Assembly: GCF_900078685.2 (NCBI RefSeq)
Contig: NZ_LT546166.1
Location: forward strand, 1,601,467-1,665,466
Direction of reading: 5' to 3'
Origin: Mycolicibacter icosiumassiliensis
GTDB taxonomy: Bacteria > Actinomycetota > Actinomycetes > Mycobacteriales > Mycobacteriaceae
DNA: 64,000 nucleotides
The notes under the pieces: generated by a model
The model's database searches: none
The model's input: only the letters and a program-made list of their open reading frames with translations
Told to the model about the DNA's origin: nothing
Shown: one piece after another, positions 48,522 to 59,334 of the stretch
How positions within the stretch are numbered: the first letter of the stretch is position 1
Layout of the letters: every line of letters begins with the position of its first letter
Translations under genes and position numbers: made by a program

Positions 48522-49955
48522 CTAGCCAGCGCCGATGAGGGGTTGGCGAGAGCGCCTGCTCTTGCTGGTCTTGCGCCGCTTGGCGCTGACCACCAGGCGA
48601 GCCACCGCGGCTTCGATGCTGCGGGCGAACTCGTCGATGTCGGGCATGGTGTCGTAATCGGCCAGGATGCCGAAGAACAGGTTGTCGGTGTAGCTCAGCA
48701 TCGCGACGCCGGTGCGCAGCTGCAGCGCGATCGGCGGCACCGGCAGAATCTCGAGAACCCGCCGGCCCAAGATGTGCAGCGGCAGCGACGGCCCGGGGAC
48801 ATTGGTGGCCACGGTGGTAACGCTGTGCTGCGGCAGGCGGGTCAACAGCCGAACCGCCCACGCGGTCAGCGGGAACGGCAGATGGTTGGTCGCGGTGACC
48901 AGTGCGCTGCCGGCCTGACGTTGCCCGGTGCCCTTGGTTCGGCGCAGCCGCGCGTGCACCAGGTGCAGCCGCCGCACCGGGTTGTCTTCCTCCACGGGCA
49001 GGAGCGGCAGCATCAGCGAGACCCGGTTGTCGGTGTGGCCGGAGGCATCCTGGGCGCGGGTGGACACCGGCACCAGGGTGCGCAGCGTCTGCGCGACCGG
49101 GCGTTCGCCGCGGCGGTCCAGCACGCCGCGGTAGGCCTCGGTCAGGGCGGCCAACGCGACATCGTTGACGGTCACGTCGAACGCTCGGCAGATCCGGTTG
49201 ACGTCATCGAGGGACACCGCGGCCGAACTGTACCGGCGCAACGCGCTCATCGGCCCGTTCAACGAGGTGCTGCCGCCCGGTCGCAGCAGTCCCGCCGACA
49301 GTTCGACGGTGCCGCGGGCGGCGCGTACCGCGGCGGCCCCGATCGCGGTCGAGACGTGCCAGAGTTCGGCAGCCCAGCTCACCGGATTGAGGCTCACCGC
49401 GTGCAGCCCGAATTGGACGGGGGCCGAATTGTTTTCGTCGCCGCCGCGAAGGTGGCCGGTGAAGCTCGACACCCCTTCGCCCGCGCCGCTTTCGTCGCAC
49501 AGCCCGGTGAACAGGTGCGATGTTGCGATCCCGTCGCCGACGCACTGGTGAACCTGGATCAGCATCGCCCACCGGTCGTCGGCGAGTCCTTCAATGACCC
49601 AGATGTGCCACAGCGGCCGGTCCCGGTCCAGCCGGCGGGCCATCTGGTCGGCGACCACACGGAACAGTTCGGCGTCGCCGCCGGGATGCGGCAGGGCAAT
49701 CCGTCCGATGTGGTGTGCCATGTCGAAGTCGGGGTCGTCCACCCACTCCGGCGGTGCCAGGTCGAGCGGGTGCGCCTGCAGTTTCTGGGCGAACCGCCGG
49801 CAGCCGCTGATCCGGGCAGCGAGGGTGGAGACCAGCGAGGCGTAGTCCGGCACCGGACCTTCCAGGACGACCAGGGCGCCGATGGCCAAGCTGGCGTGGC
49901 GGTCGGAGTCTTCGGCTTGCAGAAACCCCGCGTCCAGGGTCGTCAGCTGCTCCAC
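48522..49955 (-). CDS. tgs1: Wax ester synthase/diacylglycerol acyltransferase, Tgs1-like
   Basis: A 477-residue WS/DGAT enzyme that makes triacylglycerol in dormancy. The sequence MEQLTTLDAGFLQAEDSDRH and the C-terminal VTTVATNVPGPSLPLHILGRR match Tgs1 (Rv3130c) by recall, as does its divergent pairing with the Acg-type gene and devSR. The active-site HHxxxDG motif is changed to HQCVGDG (His136, Gln137), replacing the second His. GTG 49955 is preceded by GCAGGAGGA. Two DosR-like boxes lie in the shared promoter region. Confidence 0.9.
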   Translation of the reverse strand: MEQLTTLDAGFLQAEDSDRHASLAIGALVVLEGPVPDYASLVSTLAARISGCRRFAQKLQAHPLDLAPPEWVDDPDFDMAHHIGRIALPHPGGDAELFRVVADQMARRLDRDRPLWHIWVIEGLADDRWAMLIQVHQCVGDGIATSHLFTGLCDESGAGEGVSSFTGHLRGGDENNSAPVQFGLHAVSLNPVSWAAELWHVSTAIGAAAVRAARGTVELSAGLLRPGGSTSLNGPMSALRRYSSAAVSLDDVNRICRAFDVTVNDVALAALTEAYRGVLDRRGERPVAQTLRTLVPVSTRAQDASGHTDNRVSLMLPLLPVEEDNPVRRLHLVHARLRRTKGTGQRQAGSALVTATNHLPFPLTAWAVRLLTRLPQHSVTTVATNVPGPSLPLHILGRRVLEILPVPPIALQLRTGVAMLSYTDNLFFGILADYDTMPDIDEFARSIEAAVARLVVSAKRRKTSKSRRSRQPLIGAG

Positions 49956-50011
49956 GATGCGTCCTCCTGCCCGCGCCCCGTTCTCATGGTCCGCCCGCAT
50001 CGCGGATGAAG

Positions 50012-50064
50012 GCAGGGCCAGAAGTCCCGAGTCGACGGCGAAGGTGCGGGTCTTCGTGCCCTGG
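50012..50064. promoter_or_regulatory. Two DosR-like boxes between tgs1 and acg
   Basis: Box 1 at 50012-50031, GCAGGGCCAGAAGTCCCGAG, fits the full core GGGnCnnnnGnCCC of the DosR palindrome and 13 of 20 consensus positions. Box 2 at 50045-50064 has GGGTCTTCGTGCCC and fits less well (11 of 20). They are 33 bases apart, three helical turns. They lie 57 bases above tgs1 and about 100-130 above the nitroreductase, so they can serve both genes, as in the Rv3130c-Rv3131 gap of M. tuberculosis by recall. Confidence 0.75.
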
Positions 50065-50162
50065 TCGGACCGGTGGGGCGCAGAGGATCGTGAAAAGGGC
50101 AGGTCCTCTTGGGCTCGGCGGGAAGTGGGCCCGGGACCGCCAGGGAAGAAAGGGGCTGGACC

Positions 50163-51239
50163 GTGGATGAACAGCCTGCGGGTTACCCGGATGCCGCGGC
50201 GGTCCGGGAGACCATCCGAACCGCGTTACTGTTGGCAGCCCGAGCGCCGTCGGTACACAACTCCCAACCGTGGCGCTGGCGGGTGGACCCTGCGCCGTCC
50301 GCGCCCCGACTGGACCTGTACGTCGAGCCCGATCTGCAGCTGCGCAACGTCGACCCCGACGGCCGGGGCATGATCTTGAGCTGCGGTGCGGCATTACACC
50401 ACTGTGTGGTGGCGCTCGCCGCGTTAGGGCAGCAGGTCAAGGTTCATCGGTTGCCCGACCCGTCGCGGCCCGACCTGCTGGCCTCGATCGAGCTGTGTCC
50501 GCTTGGCGCGCAACCCGATCTCTCGCAGGTCGACGTCGCGCTGGCGGCGGCGATCCCGCGGCGGCGCACCGACCGTCGCTACTTCAGCGGCTGGCCGGTG
50601 GCCGGCGCCGACATTGCCTTGATGGGCGCGCGTGCCGCCCGGGCGGGCGTGATGCTGCGCCGGGTCGACGCCCTGGATCGGCTGAACGCGGTGGTGGCCC
50701 GCGCGGTGTTCGAGCATCGGACCGACTACGACTACCTTGCCGAGTTGGCGACCTGGAGCGGGCGCTACGGGTCGGTGGCCGGCGTTCCGGCGCACAGTGT
50801 TCCGGCGCCGGACGTCGGCGCCCCGATTCCGGGCCGGTTCTTCGCCGGGCCGGCACTGGCCCAGCCGCCGGGTGCCGTCCCGGCCGAGGACCGCGCGGTG
50901 ATGTTGGCGTTGGGCACCGAGACCGACGACCGGCTGGCCCAGCTGCGCTCCGGCGAGGCCACCAGTGTGGTGCTGCTGACCGCGACGGCATTGGGGCTGG
51001 CCAGTTGCCCGGTCACCGAGCCGCTGGAGATCGCCGAAACCCGCGCTGCGGTGCGCCGCGACGTCTTCGGAACCAGCGGCTATCCGCAGATGCTGCTGCG
51101 GGTGGGCTGGGCCCCGATCAATGCCGATCCGCTGCCGGCGACCCCGCGGCGCTTCCTCAACGACACCGTCCAATGGCTGGTCGCCGATGCTCGGGCGGTG
51201 GAACCGGGGGACGTTCGGGGGCTGGCGCTGCACGCCTGA
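50163..51239 (+). CDS. Acg-type nitroreductase-fold protein (Rv3131-like)
   Basis: A 358-residue protein of the Acg family, a duplicated nitroreductase-like fold of dormancy-regulon proteins. It begins with AVRETIRTALLLAARAPSVHNSQPW and contains PRRRTDRRYFSGWPV and FGTSGYPQMLLRVGWAP, all family hallmarks. The family is thought to bind but perhaps not use FMN in standard ways. GTG 50163 follows an AAAGGGG ribosome site. Position next to tgs1 and devSR marks it as the Rv3131 counterpart, and DosR-like boxes lie upstream. Confidence 0.9.
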   Translation: MDEQPAGYPDAAAVRETIRTALLLAARAPSVHNSQPWRWRVDPAPSAPRLDLYVEPDLQLRNVDPDGRGMILSCGAALHHCVVALAALGQQVKVHRLPDPSRPDLLASIELCPLGAQPDLSQVDVALAAAIPRRRTDRRYFSGWPVAGADIALMGARAARAGVMLRRVDALDRLNAVVARAVFEHRTDYDYLAELATWSGRYGSVAGVPAHSVPAPDVGAPIPGRFFAGPALAQPPGAVPAEDRAVMLALGTETDDRLAQLRSGEATSVVLLTATALGLASCPVTEPLEIAETRAAVRRDVFGTSGYPQMLLRVGWAPINADPLPATPRRFLNDTVQWLVADARAVEPGDVRGLALHA

Positions 51240-51255
51240 TCCGCCACTGCGGCGG

Positions 51256-53599
<2,344 letters not shown>

Positions 53600-53654
53600 A
53601 TCGCGTCCTCTCCGCTCCGGCACTGCCCACGGTAGCGGCGCAACTGGCGGATTC

Positions 53655-53674
53655 ACAGGGTACTTAGCCCCGAA
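53655..53674. promoter_or_regulatory. DosR-like box upstream of devR and the SDR gene
   Basis: On the minus strand the site reads TTCGGGGCTAAGTACCCTGT. The left half TTCGGGnCT fits the DosR consensus exactly and CCC is kept in the right half. It lies 56 bases above devR and 70 above the divergent SDR gene, so one site may control both. Confidence 0.65.
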
Positions 53675-53743
53675 CCGCCGGAGGGGCGCTCGGTGGGCGT
53701 GAATTACGCTTCATGCGCTTCGGCCGAGACAGAGGAGATCCCA

Positions 53744-54514
53744 GTGGACAGGTCTGCCCTCAACGCATTGTTCGATCTGACCGGACGCACCGCCATCGTG
53801 ACCGGCGGAACGCGTGGCATCGGATTGTCGGTGGCGCACGGACTGGCCGCTGCCGGCGCCAACGTGGTGGTGGCCAGCCGCAAGAGCGAGGCCTGCGAGC
53901 GTGCCGCGGAGCAACTTCGCCAGGCCGGCGCCCAGGCCATCGGGGTGCCCACCCACCTCGGTGACGTCGAGGCGATCCAGCAGCTGGTCGACGCCACGGT
54001 CGAGCGGTTCGGCGGGGTGGACATCGTCATCAACAACGCGGCCAATGCGTTGGCGCTGCCGTTGGGTGAGATCACCCCGGAGGCCTTGAGCAAGTCGTTC
54101 GCGGTCAATCTGCAGGGGCCGGTGTTCCTGGTGCAGGCGGCGCTGCCGCATCTTCGGAAGAGCCAGCACGCCGCGATCGTCAACGTGGTGTCGGCCGGCG
54201 CCTTCGTCTATTCGCCGGCGACATCGATGTACTCGGCCGCCAAGGCCGCACTGGTGTCCTTCACCCGGTCCATGGCGGCTGAGCTGGCGTCGTCGCGGAT
54301 CCGGGTCAACGCGATCGCCCCCGGGCCGGTCAATACGGACATGGTGCGTAACAACCCGCCGGAGTTCATCGCGGCGCTGCGGGGTGCCACGCTGCAACAG
54401 CGCATCGCCGAACCCGACGAAATGGTCGGTCCGATACTGCTTCTGGTCTCCGACGCCGGCAGCTACATCACCGGCCAGACCATCCACGCCGACGGCGGGA
54501 TGGTGGCGCGGTAG
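53744..54514 (+). CDS. Short-chain dehydrogenase/reductase
   Basis: A 256-residue classical SDR oxidoreductase. It has TGGTRGIG for cofactor binding, INNAANAL, the catalytic Ser in NVVSAGAF with YSAAK (Tyr and Lys), and ends with YITGQTIHADGG. The cofactor preference from VVVASRKSEAC is probably NADP(H). GTG 53744 follows AGAGGAGAT. The gene is divergent from devR with a DosR-like box in between, so it may belong to the dormancy response. The substrate is unknown; 3-oxoacyl or ketone reduction is likely. Confidence 0.9.
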   Translation: MDRSALNALFDLTGRTAIVTGGTRGIGLSVAHGLAAAGANVVVASRKSEACERAAEQLRQAGAQAIGVPTHLGDVEAIQQLVDATVERFGGVDIVINNAANALALPLGEITPEALSKSFAVNLQGPVFLVQAALPHLRKSQHAAIVNVVSAGAFVYSPATSMYSAAKAALVSFTRSMAAELASSRIRVNAIAPGPVNTDMVRNNPPEFIAALRGATLQQRIAEPDEMVGPILLLVSDAGSYITGQTIHADGGMVAR

Positions 54515-54520
54515 TTTGCG

Positions 54521-55306
54521 CTAGTCCCGCTTGGCGGCGCGCAGCGCCTCGGCCGCGCCGCCCAGGAACGGGGTGATGATGTCCACCGGCAGCGGGAACA
54601 CCACGGTGGAGTTCTGGTCGGCCCCGAGTTCCAAAAGGGTTTGCAGGTAACGCAGTTGCAGCGAGGCCGGGTTCTGCGAAAGCCGCTCGGCGGCTTGGCT
54701 GAGTTCCTCGGACGCCTGCAACTCGCCACGGGCGTTGATCACCTTCGCCCGGCGCTCGCGTTCGGCCTCGGCTTCGCGGGCCATCGCGCGTTGCATCGAC
54801 TCGGGGATCTCCACGTCCTTGATCTCGACCACCCGCACCTGGACGCCCCACGGCTCGGTCTGCTTGTCGATGATCGTGCGCAGGTCGGCGTTCAGATCGT
54901 CGCGGTGCGCCAGCAGCGTGTCCAGATCCGCCCGCCCCAACAGGGAACGCAGCGTGGTCTGGGCGATCTGCGAGGTGGCCACCGCGTAGTTCTCGACCTC
55001 CATGATCGCCTTGATCGGGTCGGTGACCTGGAACATCACCACGGCGTTGACCCGGGCCGGAACATTGTCGCGGGTGATCACCTCTTGTGGGGGAATGGTC
55101 AGCGTCACCACCCGCTGATCCACCCGAATCATCTTGTCCACCAGGGGGAACAGAAACTTCAGCCCGGGCTGGTAGAGCGGGCGGGCATGGCCCATCCGGA
55201 ACACCACGGCGCGTTCATACTCGCGCACCACATTCAGCGCGAAATAAGCCAGCACCGCCAGTGCCACGATGGCCAGCACCAGTACGGTGATCAGTCCTTC
55301 ACTCAC
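54521..55306 (-). CDS. Slipin/stomatin-type SPFH membrane protein
   Basis: A 261-residue SPFH protein: an N-terminal membrane helix (LITVLVLAIVALAVLAYFAL) followed by the band-7 domain (EYERAVVFRMGHARPLYQPGLKFLFP through QVRVVEIKDVEIPESMQRAMA) and a helical coiled region rich in AEAERERR. SPFH proteins form ring-shaped membrane scaffolds that organise complexes or proteases. It is the last gene of a minus-strand set norB-membrane protein-slipin; GTG 55306 overlaps the preceding stop by four bases. Its link to nitric oxide reductase is inferred from this coupling. It lacks a partner NfeD gene in the window. Confidence 0.9.
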   Translation of the reverse strand: MSEGLITVLVLAIVALAVLAYFALNVVREYERAVVFRMGHARPLYQPGLKFLFPLVDKMIRVDQRVVTLTIPPQEVITRDNVPARVNAVVMFQVTDPIKAIMEVENYAVATSQIAQTTLRSLLGRADLDTLLAHRDDLNADLRTIIDKQTEPWGVQVRVVEIKDVEIPESMQRAMAREAEAERERRAKVINARGELQASEELSQAAERLSQNPASLQLRYLQTLLELGADQNSTVVFPLPVDIITPFLGGAAEALRAAKRD

Positions 55307-55950
55307 TTGAGCTGCTGCCTCCTGCTCGACGCGTCGTCGGAAAAGCCGCCCCACCGGGTGGAGTATCGGTCGATCGCGGCCTCGACCTGCAATGCCTGAT
55401 CTTCGGCGACGGATCGGTGCGGCCGGTCATCGGGGGCATTACTCGGGGTATGCCACAGGTGCCGCAGCAGCGGAAAGCCGCCGGCCGCTACCACGGCGAT
55501 CGCCGCGGTCAACACCAGCACATCGGCGGCCGAGTGGTTCACGAACAACGTCGCCGCCGGCAGGATGATCCCGAAACCCGCTACCGCACAAGCGATGCCT
55601 CGGTGGAACCGGCCGGTCTCGGAGTGCGGCCACGGGTCGACCGCTCGGCTGATCTCCCGGCCGTGGCTGGATGTGGTGCAGGTGTGCTTGACCGGGCAGG
55701 AGTTGCAGACCGACGGCGTCGCCCGGTACCGCATCACGCGATTGTCCGGATCGAACGAGGTGGGCCAGAGCCACTGGTCCTGCGGGCACTTCCACGCGTC
55801 ATGGTCGTCGTGGTAGACGAACTTGCCGGTACGCCACTGCGCGGCGCGCTCGGAGGTCCGCTGGGCCATCCGGTCGAAGCCCCAGGCGAAAGCCAGCAGC
55901 AGCAGCGCGTAGCCGGCAACCAGCCACACCCAGGTCGCCGGCCCGGTCAT
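55303..55950 (-). CDS. Cys-rich two-part membrane protein of the norB operon
   Basis: A 215-residue protein with an N-terminal helix (TWVWLVAGYALLLLAFAWGF), a soluble domain with five cysteines (KCPQDQWLW and CNSCPVKHTC) and two further helices (IACAVAGFGIILPAATLFV and VLVLTAAIAVVAAGGFPLL). The CNSCPVKHTC spacing suggests a metal or iron-sulphur site on the cytoplasmic face. I do not recognise the family with confidence. It begins two bases after norB and overlaps the slipin gene, so all three are made together; an electron-transfer or assembly role for the NO reductase is possible. Confidence 0.75.
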   Translation of the reverse strand: MTGPATWVWLVAGYALLLLAFAWGFDRMAQRTSERAAQWRTGKFVYHDDHDAWKCPQDQWLWPTSFDPDNRVMRYRATPSVCNSCPVKHTCTTSSHGREISRAVDPWPHSETGRFHRGIACAVAGFGIILPAATLFVNHSAADVLVLTAAIAVVAAGGFPLLRHLWHTPSNAPDDRPHRSVAEDQALQVEAAIDRYSTRWGGFSDDASSRRQQLK

Positions 55951-55952
55951 GC

Positions 55953-58286
55953 TCAGTCCTTGCCTGCAGCCGTGGAGTCCGCCGGGACCTCGACGTAGAG
56001 CGGGTTCTCCGGCAGCTCGTCGACTGTCTCGCCGGAGCGGAAGTTGCGCAACGCAATCCAGGCGATCCAGACGAACGGCAGCACGCCGCCGATGATCAGG
56101 ATCGCATCACCGGGCAGGCGCATCCACTCCAGCAGCGCATTGCCGGGCTTGGTGATGTACCCCAGTGACCGTGCTTCGAAATAGCCGTCGTTGACCGAGT
56201 GGAAAAGCTGCAGCACGCCCAGCGGCAACAGCGTGACGAACACCATCCACGCCAGGCCGATGTTCATGCTCCAGAACGAGATCCGGGCCAGTTTGTTCGG
56301 CCACTTGTCCGCCGGGATCACGTAGCGGAAGGCGAACATCGCCAGGGCGACCGCGAGCATGCCGTAGACCCCGAACATCGCGGCGTGTGCGTGGTTGGCG
56401 GTCAGCGCGGTGCCGATCTCGTAGTAGGACACCACCGGCAGGTTGATCAGGAACCCGAAGATTCCTGCGCCCAGGAAGTTCCAGAACCCGACGGCGACCA
56501 GGAACATCACCGCCCAGCGGGCCGGGAAGTTGTTCTGCTCGCCGGCTTCCTGACGGGCACCCAGCTGAAGGAAGGCCCAGGCTTCCACGGTTAGGAAGGT
56601 CAGCGGGATGACCTCGGCGGCCGAGAAGAACGCGCCCATCGCCATGTGCTCGACGGGTGTGCCGGAGAAGTACAGGTGGTGCATGGTGCCGATCACGCCG
56701 CCGGCGGAGTACAAGATGATGTCGAGGAAGATGACCAGCAGCGCGACGCGCTCGCGCACCACCCCGAGCTGCACGAAGATGTAGGCCACCATCGCGGTGG
56801 TGAACAGCTCCAGGAAGTCCTCCACCCACAGGTGCACCATCCAGAATCGCCAGAAGTCGGCGACCGAGAAGTGTGTCTCGCTGCCGGCCAGCAGGCTGGC
56901 CGCGTAGAAGGTGGGGATGGCCAGTCCGGTGAAGAAGAACATCCAGGGCAGGTTCATCTTCGAGGTGGTGGCCAGTTTCGAGCGCATGCCGCGCCAGATG
57001 ATGACGATCCACAGGAACAGGCCGACGATCAGCAGCACCTGGAACAGGCGTGGCAGGTCCAGGAACTCCCACTGCTGGGAGAAGATGGTCCCCGGCTTGA
57101 TCACCCCGAAGATCGACAGTGCCTCGAAAGTCAGCGACCCGAAGACCACCACCGCCAGTGCGCCGAGCAATCCGTAGACCAGGATCGACTGCTTGCCGGG
57201 TTCGCGGCGGGTGATGAAGGGTACCAGGAAGATCCCGCCGGCCAGGAACGCCGCCGCGGTCCAGAACAGTGACAGCTGCAGGTGCCAGGTTCGGGCCAGG
57301 TTGTAGGGCAGGACCTTGGCGAGGTCGATCCCGTAGAACTCCGACAGATCCGCCCGATAGTGCTCGACGGCGCCGCCGAGCAGGACTTGGGCCAAGAACA
57401 GCACCGCGACGACGGCGAAGATCCAGATCGCGGCGCGCTGCGAGCGGGTCAGCGGCACCTCGCCGGGCTGGCGGAAGTGCAGCTTGGTCATCTCGGTGCC
57501 GTGCCAGCCGATGTTCTGGCTCCAGCGTCCGTAAACGGTGAACATGATGCCGATGCCGCCCAACAGCATGATCAGCGACAGCACCGACCACACCACCACC
57601 GATCCGGTGGGCACGTTGTCCACGCGGGGCTCCGAGGGCCAGTTGTTGGTGTAGCTGTAGTTGTGACCGGGCCGGTCCGCGGCCGCCGCCCACGCGGTCC
57701 AGGCGAAGAAGGAGGTCAGATCGCGGATCTCGCCGGGGTCGGTGATCATGTGCGGCAGCAGGCCGTATTTGGTGGAGGCTTCGCCGAAGTAGTCGGCGTA
57801 GTGCTTCTCGATGTCGTTGAACGCCTGGACCTGTTTGTCGGTGAACACCAACGTCTTGGTATCGGCGTTATAGCGGTTGGTCCGGAACTCGGCGACCACG
57901 TCGTCGTGCGGGTTCGCCACGCCCTGAGCCTTGAACTGATCGGCGACGTCTTCGGTGGCCAGCCGCAGGTATTCGGCGGTGTAGTCCGGGCCGAGATAGG
58001 CGCCGTGGCCCAGCACCGAGCCGTACTGCATGAGGCCGCGGGCCTGATAGAGCTGTTGGCCGCGGGTGATGTCGGCACCGGAGAACAGCTCCTGGCCGGA
58101 TTCGGTAACGACCCTGTCTGGCATCGGCATTGATGCCGTGTACGTGCGGTAGGCCAAGATGCCCATCACCAGGAAACCGAAGATCATGACCAGGGCCACG
58201 CCCTGGGCCCAGCCCTTGCCGACCAGCGCCCCGGCACGGCCGGATTCGCTGGTCGGCGCGCCCAATTGTGTCGCGTCGGTGCTCAT
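55953..58286 (-). CDS. norB: Quinol-dependent nitric oxide reductase (qNor)
   Basis: A 777-residue membrane enzyme that reduces two NO to N2O with electrons from the quinol pool. The fused N-terminal cytochrome-c-like extension (about 30-220) lacks haem CxxCH motifs, as in qNor, and is followed by about 13 helices with the NorB ligands: RTWHLQLSLFW, VHLWVEDFLELF (His and Glu near the non-haem iron), GTMHHLYFSG (two His) and TANHAHAAMFGVYG. ATG 58286 was chosen; an in-frame start 19 codons upstream adds sequence unlike the family. It heads an operon of three, with DosR-like boxes upstream. Confidence 0.95.
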   Translation of the reverse strand: MSTDATQLGAPTSESGRAGALVGKGWAQGVALVMIFGFLVMGILAYRTYTASMPMPDRVVTESGQELFSGADITRGQQLYQARGLMQYGSVLGHGAYLGPDYTAEYLRLATEDVADQFKAQGVANPHDDVVAEFRTNRYNADTKTLVFTDKQVQAFNDIEKHYADYFGEASTKYGLLPHMITDPGEIRDLTSFFAWTAWAAAADRPGHNYSYTNNWPSEPRVDNVPTGSVVVWSVLSLIMLLGGIGIMFTVYGRWSQNIGWHGTEMTKLHFRQPGEVPLTRSQRAAIWIFAVVAVLFLAQVLLGGAVEHYRADLSEFYGIDLAKVLPYNLARTWHLQLSLFWTAAAFLAGGIFLVPFITRREPGKQSILVYGLLGALAVVVFGSLTFEALSIFGVIKPGTIFSQQWEFLDLPRLFQVLLIVGLFLWIVIIWRGMRSKLATTSKMNLPWMFFFTGLAIPTFYAASLLAGSETHFSVADFWRFWMVHLWVEDFLELFTTAMVAYIFVQLGVVRERVALLVIFLDIILYSAGGVIGTMHHLYFSGTPVEHMAMGAFFSAAEVIPLTFLTVEAWAFLQLGARQEAGEQNNFPARWAVMFLVAVGFWNFLGAGIFGFLINLPVVSYYEIGTALTANHAHAAMFGVYGMLAVALAMFAFRYVIPADKWPNKLARISFWSMNIGLAWMVFVTLLPLGVLQLFHSVNDGYFEARSLGYITKPGNALLEWMRLPGDAILIIGGVLPFVWIAWIALRNFRSGETVDELPENPLYVEVPADSTAAGKD

Positions 58287-58347
58287 GGATCGGACGCTAA
58301 CAGTATCGAGGATGGGTATTCGCGAAATTATCCGGGCCGCCACGAAT

Positions 58348-58389
58348 TTGGGGTCTGGCGTTAGTTTTTCTGCGGACTAAATGCCCCTT
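58348..58389. promoter_or_regulatory. Tandem DosR-like sites upstream of norB
   Basis: The site at 58370-58389, CTGCGGACTAAATGCCCCTT, fits 14 of 20 positions of the DosR consensus TTSGGGACTWWAGTCCCSAA. Directly beside it, 58348-58367 begins TTGGGGTCT, a near-perfect half site. Their centres are 22 bases apart, about two helical turns, and the nearer one is 62 bases above the norB ATG. Tandem boxes of this kind are usual in DosR-controlled promoters. Activity is not shown. Confidence 0.6.
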
Positions 58390-58515
58390 GACGCCGAGGT
58401 ACGACATACCGTAGTAGCGAGCCGGAGGTCCAGGCACCCGAGGGGGTCGCGGTCGCCGACCTCTCGGCCGACCTGTCCGGGGATTAGGACCGGCTAGAAC
58501 AGCTGGCCCCACTTG

Positions 58516-59193
58516 ATGTCACACCCCGGGGGCAGCATCTCCCTCGTGCTTGACGCGGTGCTTCCCCTGCAGTGCGGGGGCTGCGGTGCGCCCGGGACCC
58601 GATGGTGTGCCGTCTGCGCCGCGCAGCTGGCCGTTGGGCCGGACGAACCGCGGGTGATCGCCCCGCGACTGGATCCGCAGGTACCGGTGTTCGCACTGGG
58701 CCGCTACGCCGGGTCCCGCCGGCAGGCGATTGTCGCGGTCAAGGAACGCGGACGTAGCGACCTCGTCGCGCCGCTGGCATTGGCGTTGGGCGCTGCGCTG
58801 GCGCGGCTGCTGCGCTGGCAGATGGTGGACCTGCCGCTGACGATCATCCCGGCGCCCACCCGCCGCAGCGCCGCTCGACGGCGCGGGGGCGATCCGATCG
58901 CGCGGATCGCCGCGGCGGTCGCGGCGCGCAATGTCGGCGTGACGGTCACGCCGGCATTGCGGATGCGGGCGCTGACCCGCGACTCGGTCGGTCTGGGCAG
59001 CGCCGCCCGGGAACGCAACATCGCCGGTCGAGTCCTGCTGCGCCGACGTGGCCTGGCGGATTTGTCCGGAGCCGGCGATGTCCTGATCGTCGACGACGTC
59101 GTGACCACCGGGGCCACCCTGGCCGAGTCGGTGCGGGTGCTGCGTCACGCCCAGGTGCGGGTTTCTGCGGCGCTTGTGATCGCTTCGGTATGA
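58516..59193 (+). CDS. comF: ComF-family phosphoribosyltransferase-like protein
   Basis: A 225-residue ComF protein. The N-terminal zinc finger is CGGCGAPGTRWCAVC, and the phosphoribosyltransferase domain has ERGRSDLVAPLA, PAPTRRSAARRRGGDPI and the PRPP loop VLIVDDVVTTGATLAES. In competent bacteria ComF acts in DNA uptake; in mycobacteria (Rv3242c) the role is unsettled. ATG 58516 is preferred over the TTG one codon earlier. It precedes hpf and secA1 as in M. tuberculosis. Confidence 0.92.
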   Translation: MSHPGGSISLVLDAVLPLQCGGCGAPGTRWCAVCAAQLAVGPDEPRVIAPRLDPQVPVFALGRYAGSRRQAIVAVKERGRSDLVAPLALALGAALARLLRWQMVDLPLTIIPAPTRRSAARRRGGDPIARIAAAVAARNVGVTVTPALRMRALTRDSVGLGSAARERNIAGRVLLRRRGLADLSGAGDVLIVDDVVTTGATLAESVRVLRHAQVRVSAALVIASV

Positions 59194-59261
59194 GACGGGT
59201 GTCAAACGGGTGCGCCAAACCGGTGGCACGTATCCGGCGGCATGGCTACGGTCGTCATCAA

Positions 59262-59305
59262 GGGCCGGGGACCTTGAAAGAACGGGCCGGGGACCTCGAA
59301 AGAAC
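59262..59305 (+). repeat. Tandem 22-bp repeat upstream of hpf
   Basis: Two adjacent units, 59262-59283 and 59284-59305, differ at one base (GGGGACCTTG versus GGGGACCTCG). Each holds GGGGACC, similar to a DosR half site, 22 bases apart. They lie 30 bases above the hpf start, in the region where its promoter or leader is expected. Confidence 0.8.
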
Positions 59306-59334
59306 GTGGTCGAGACGATAGGAGAGTGTCGAGC

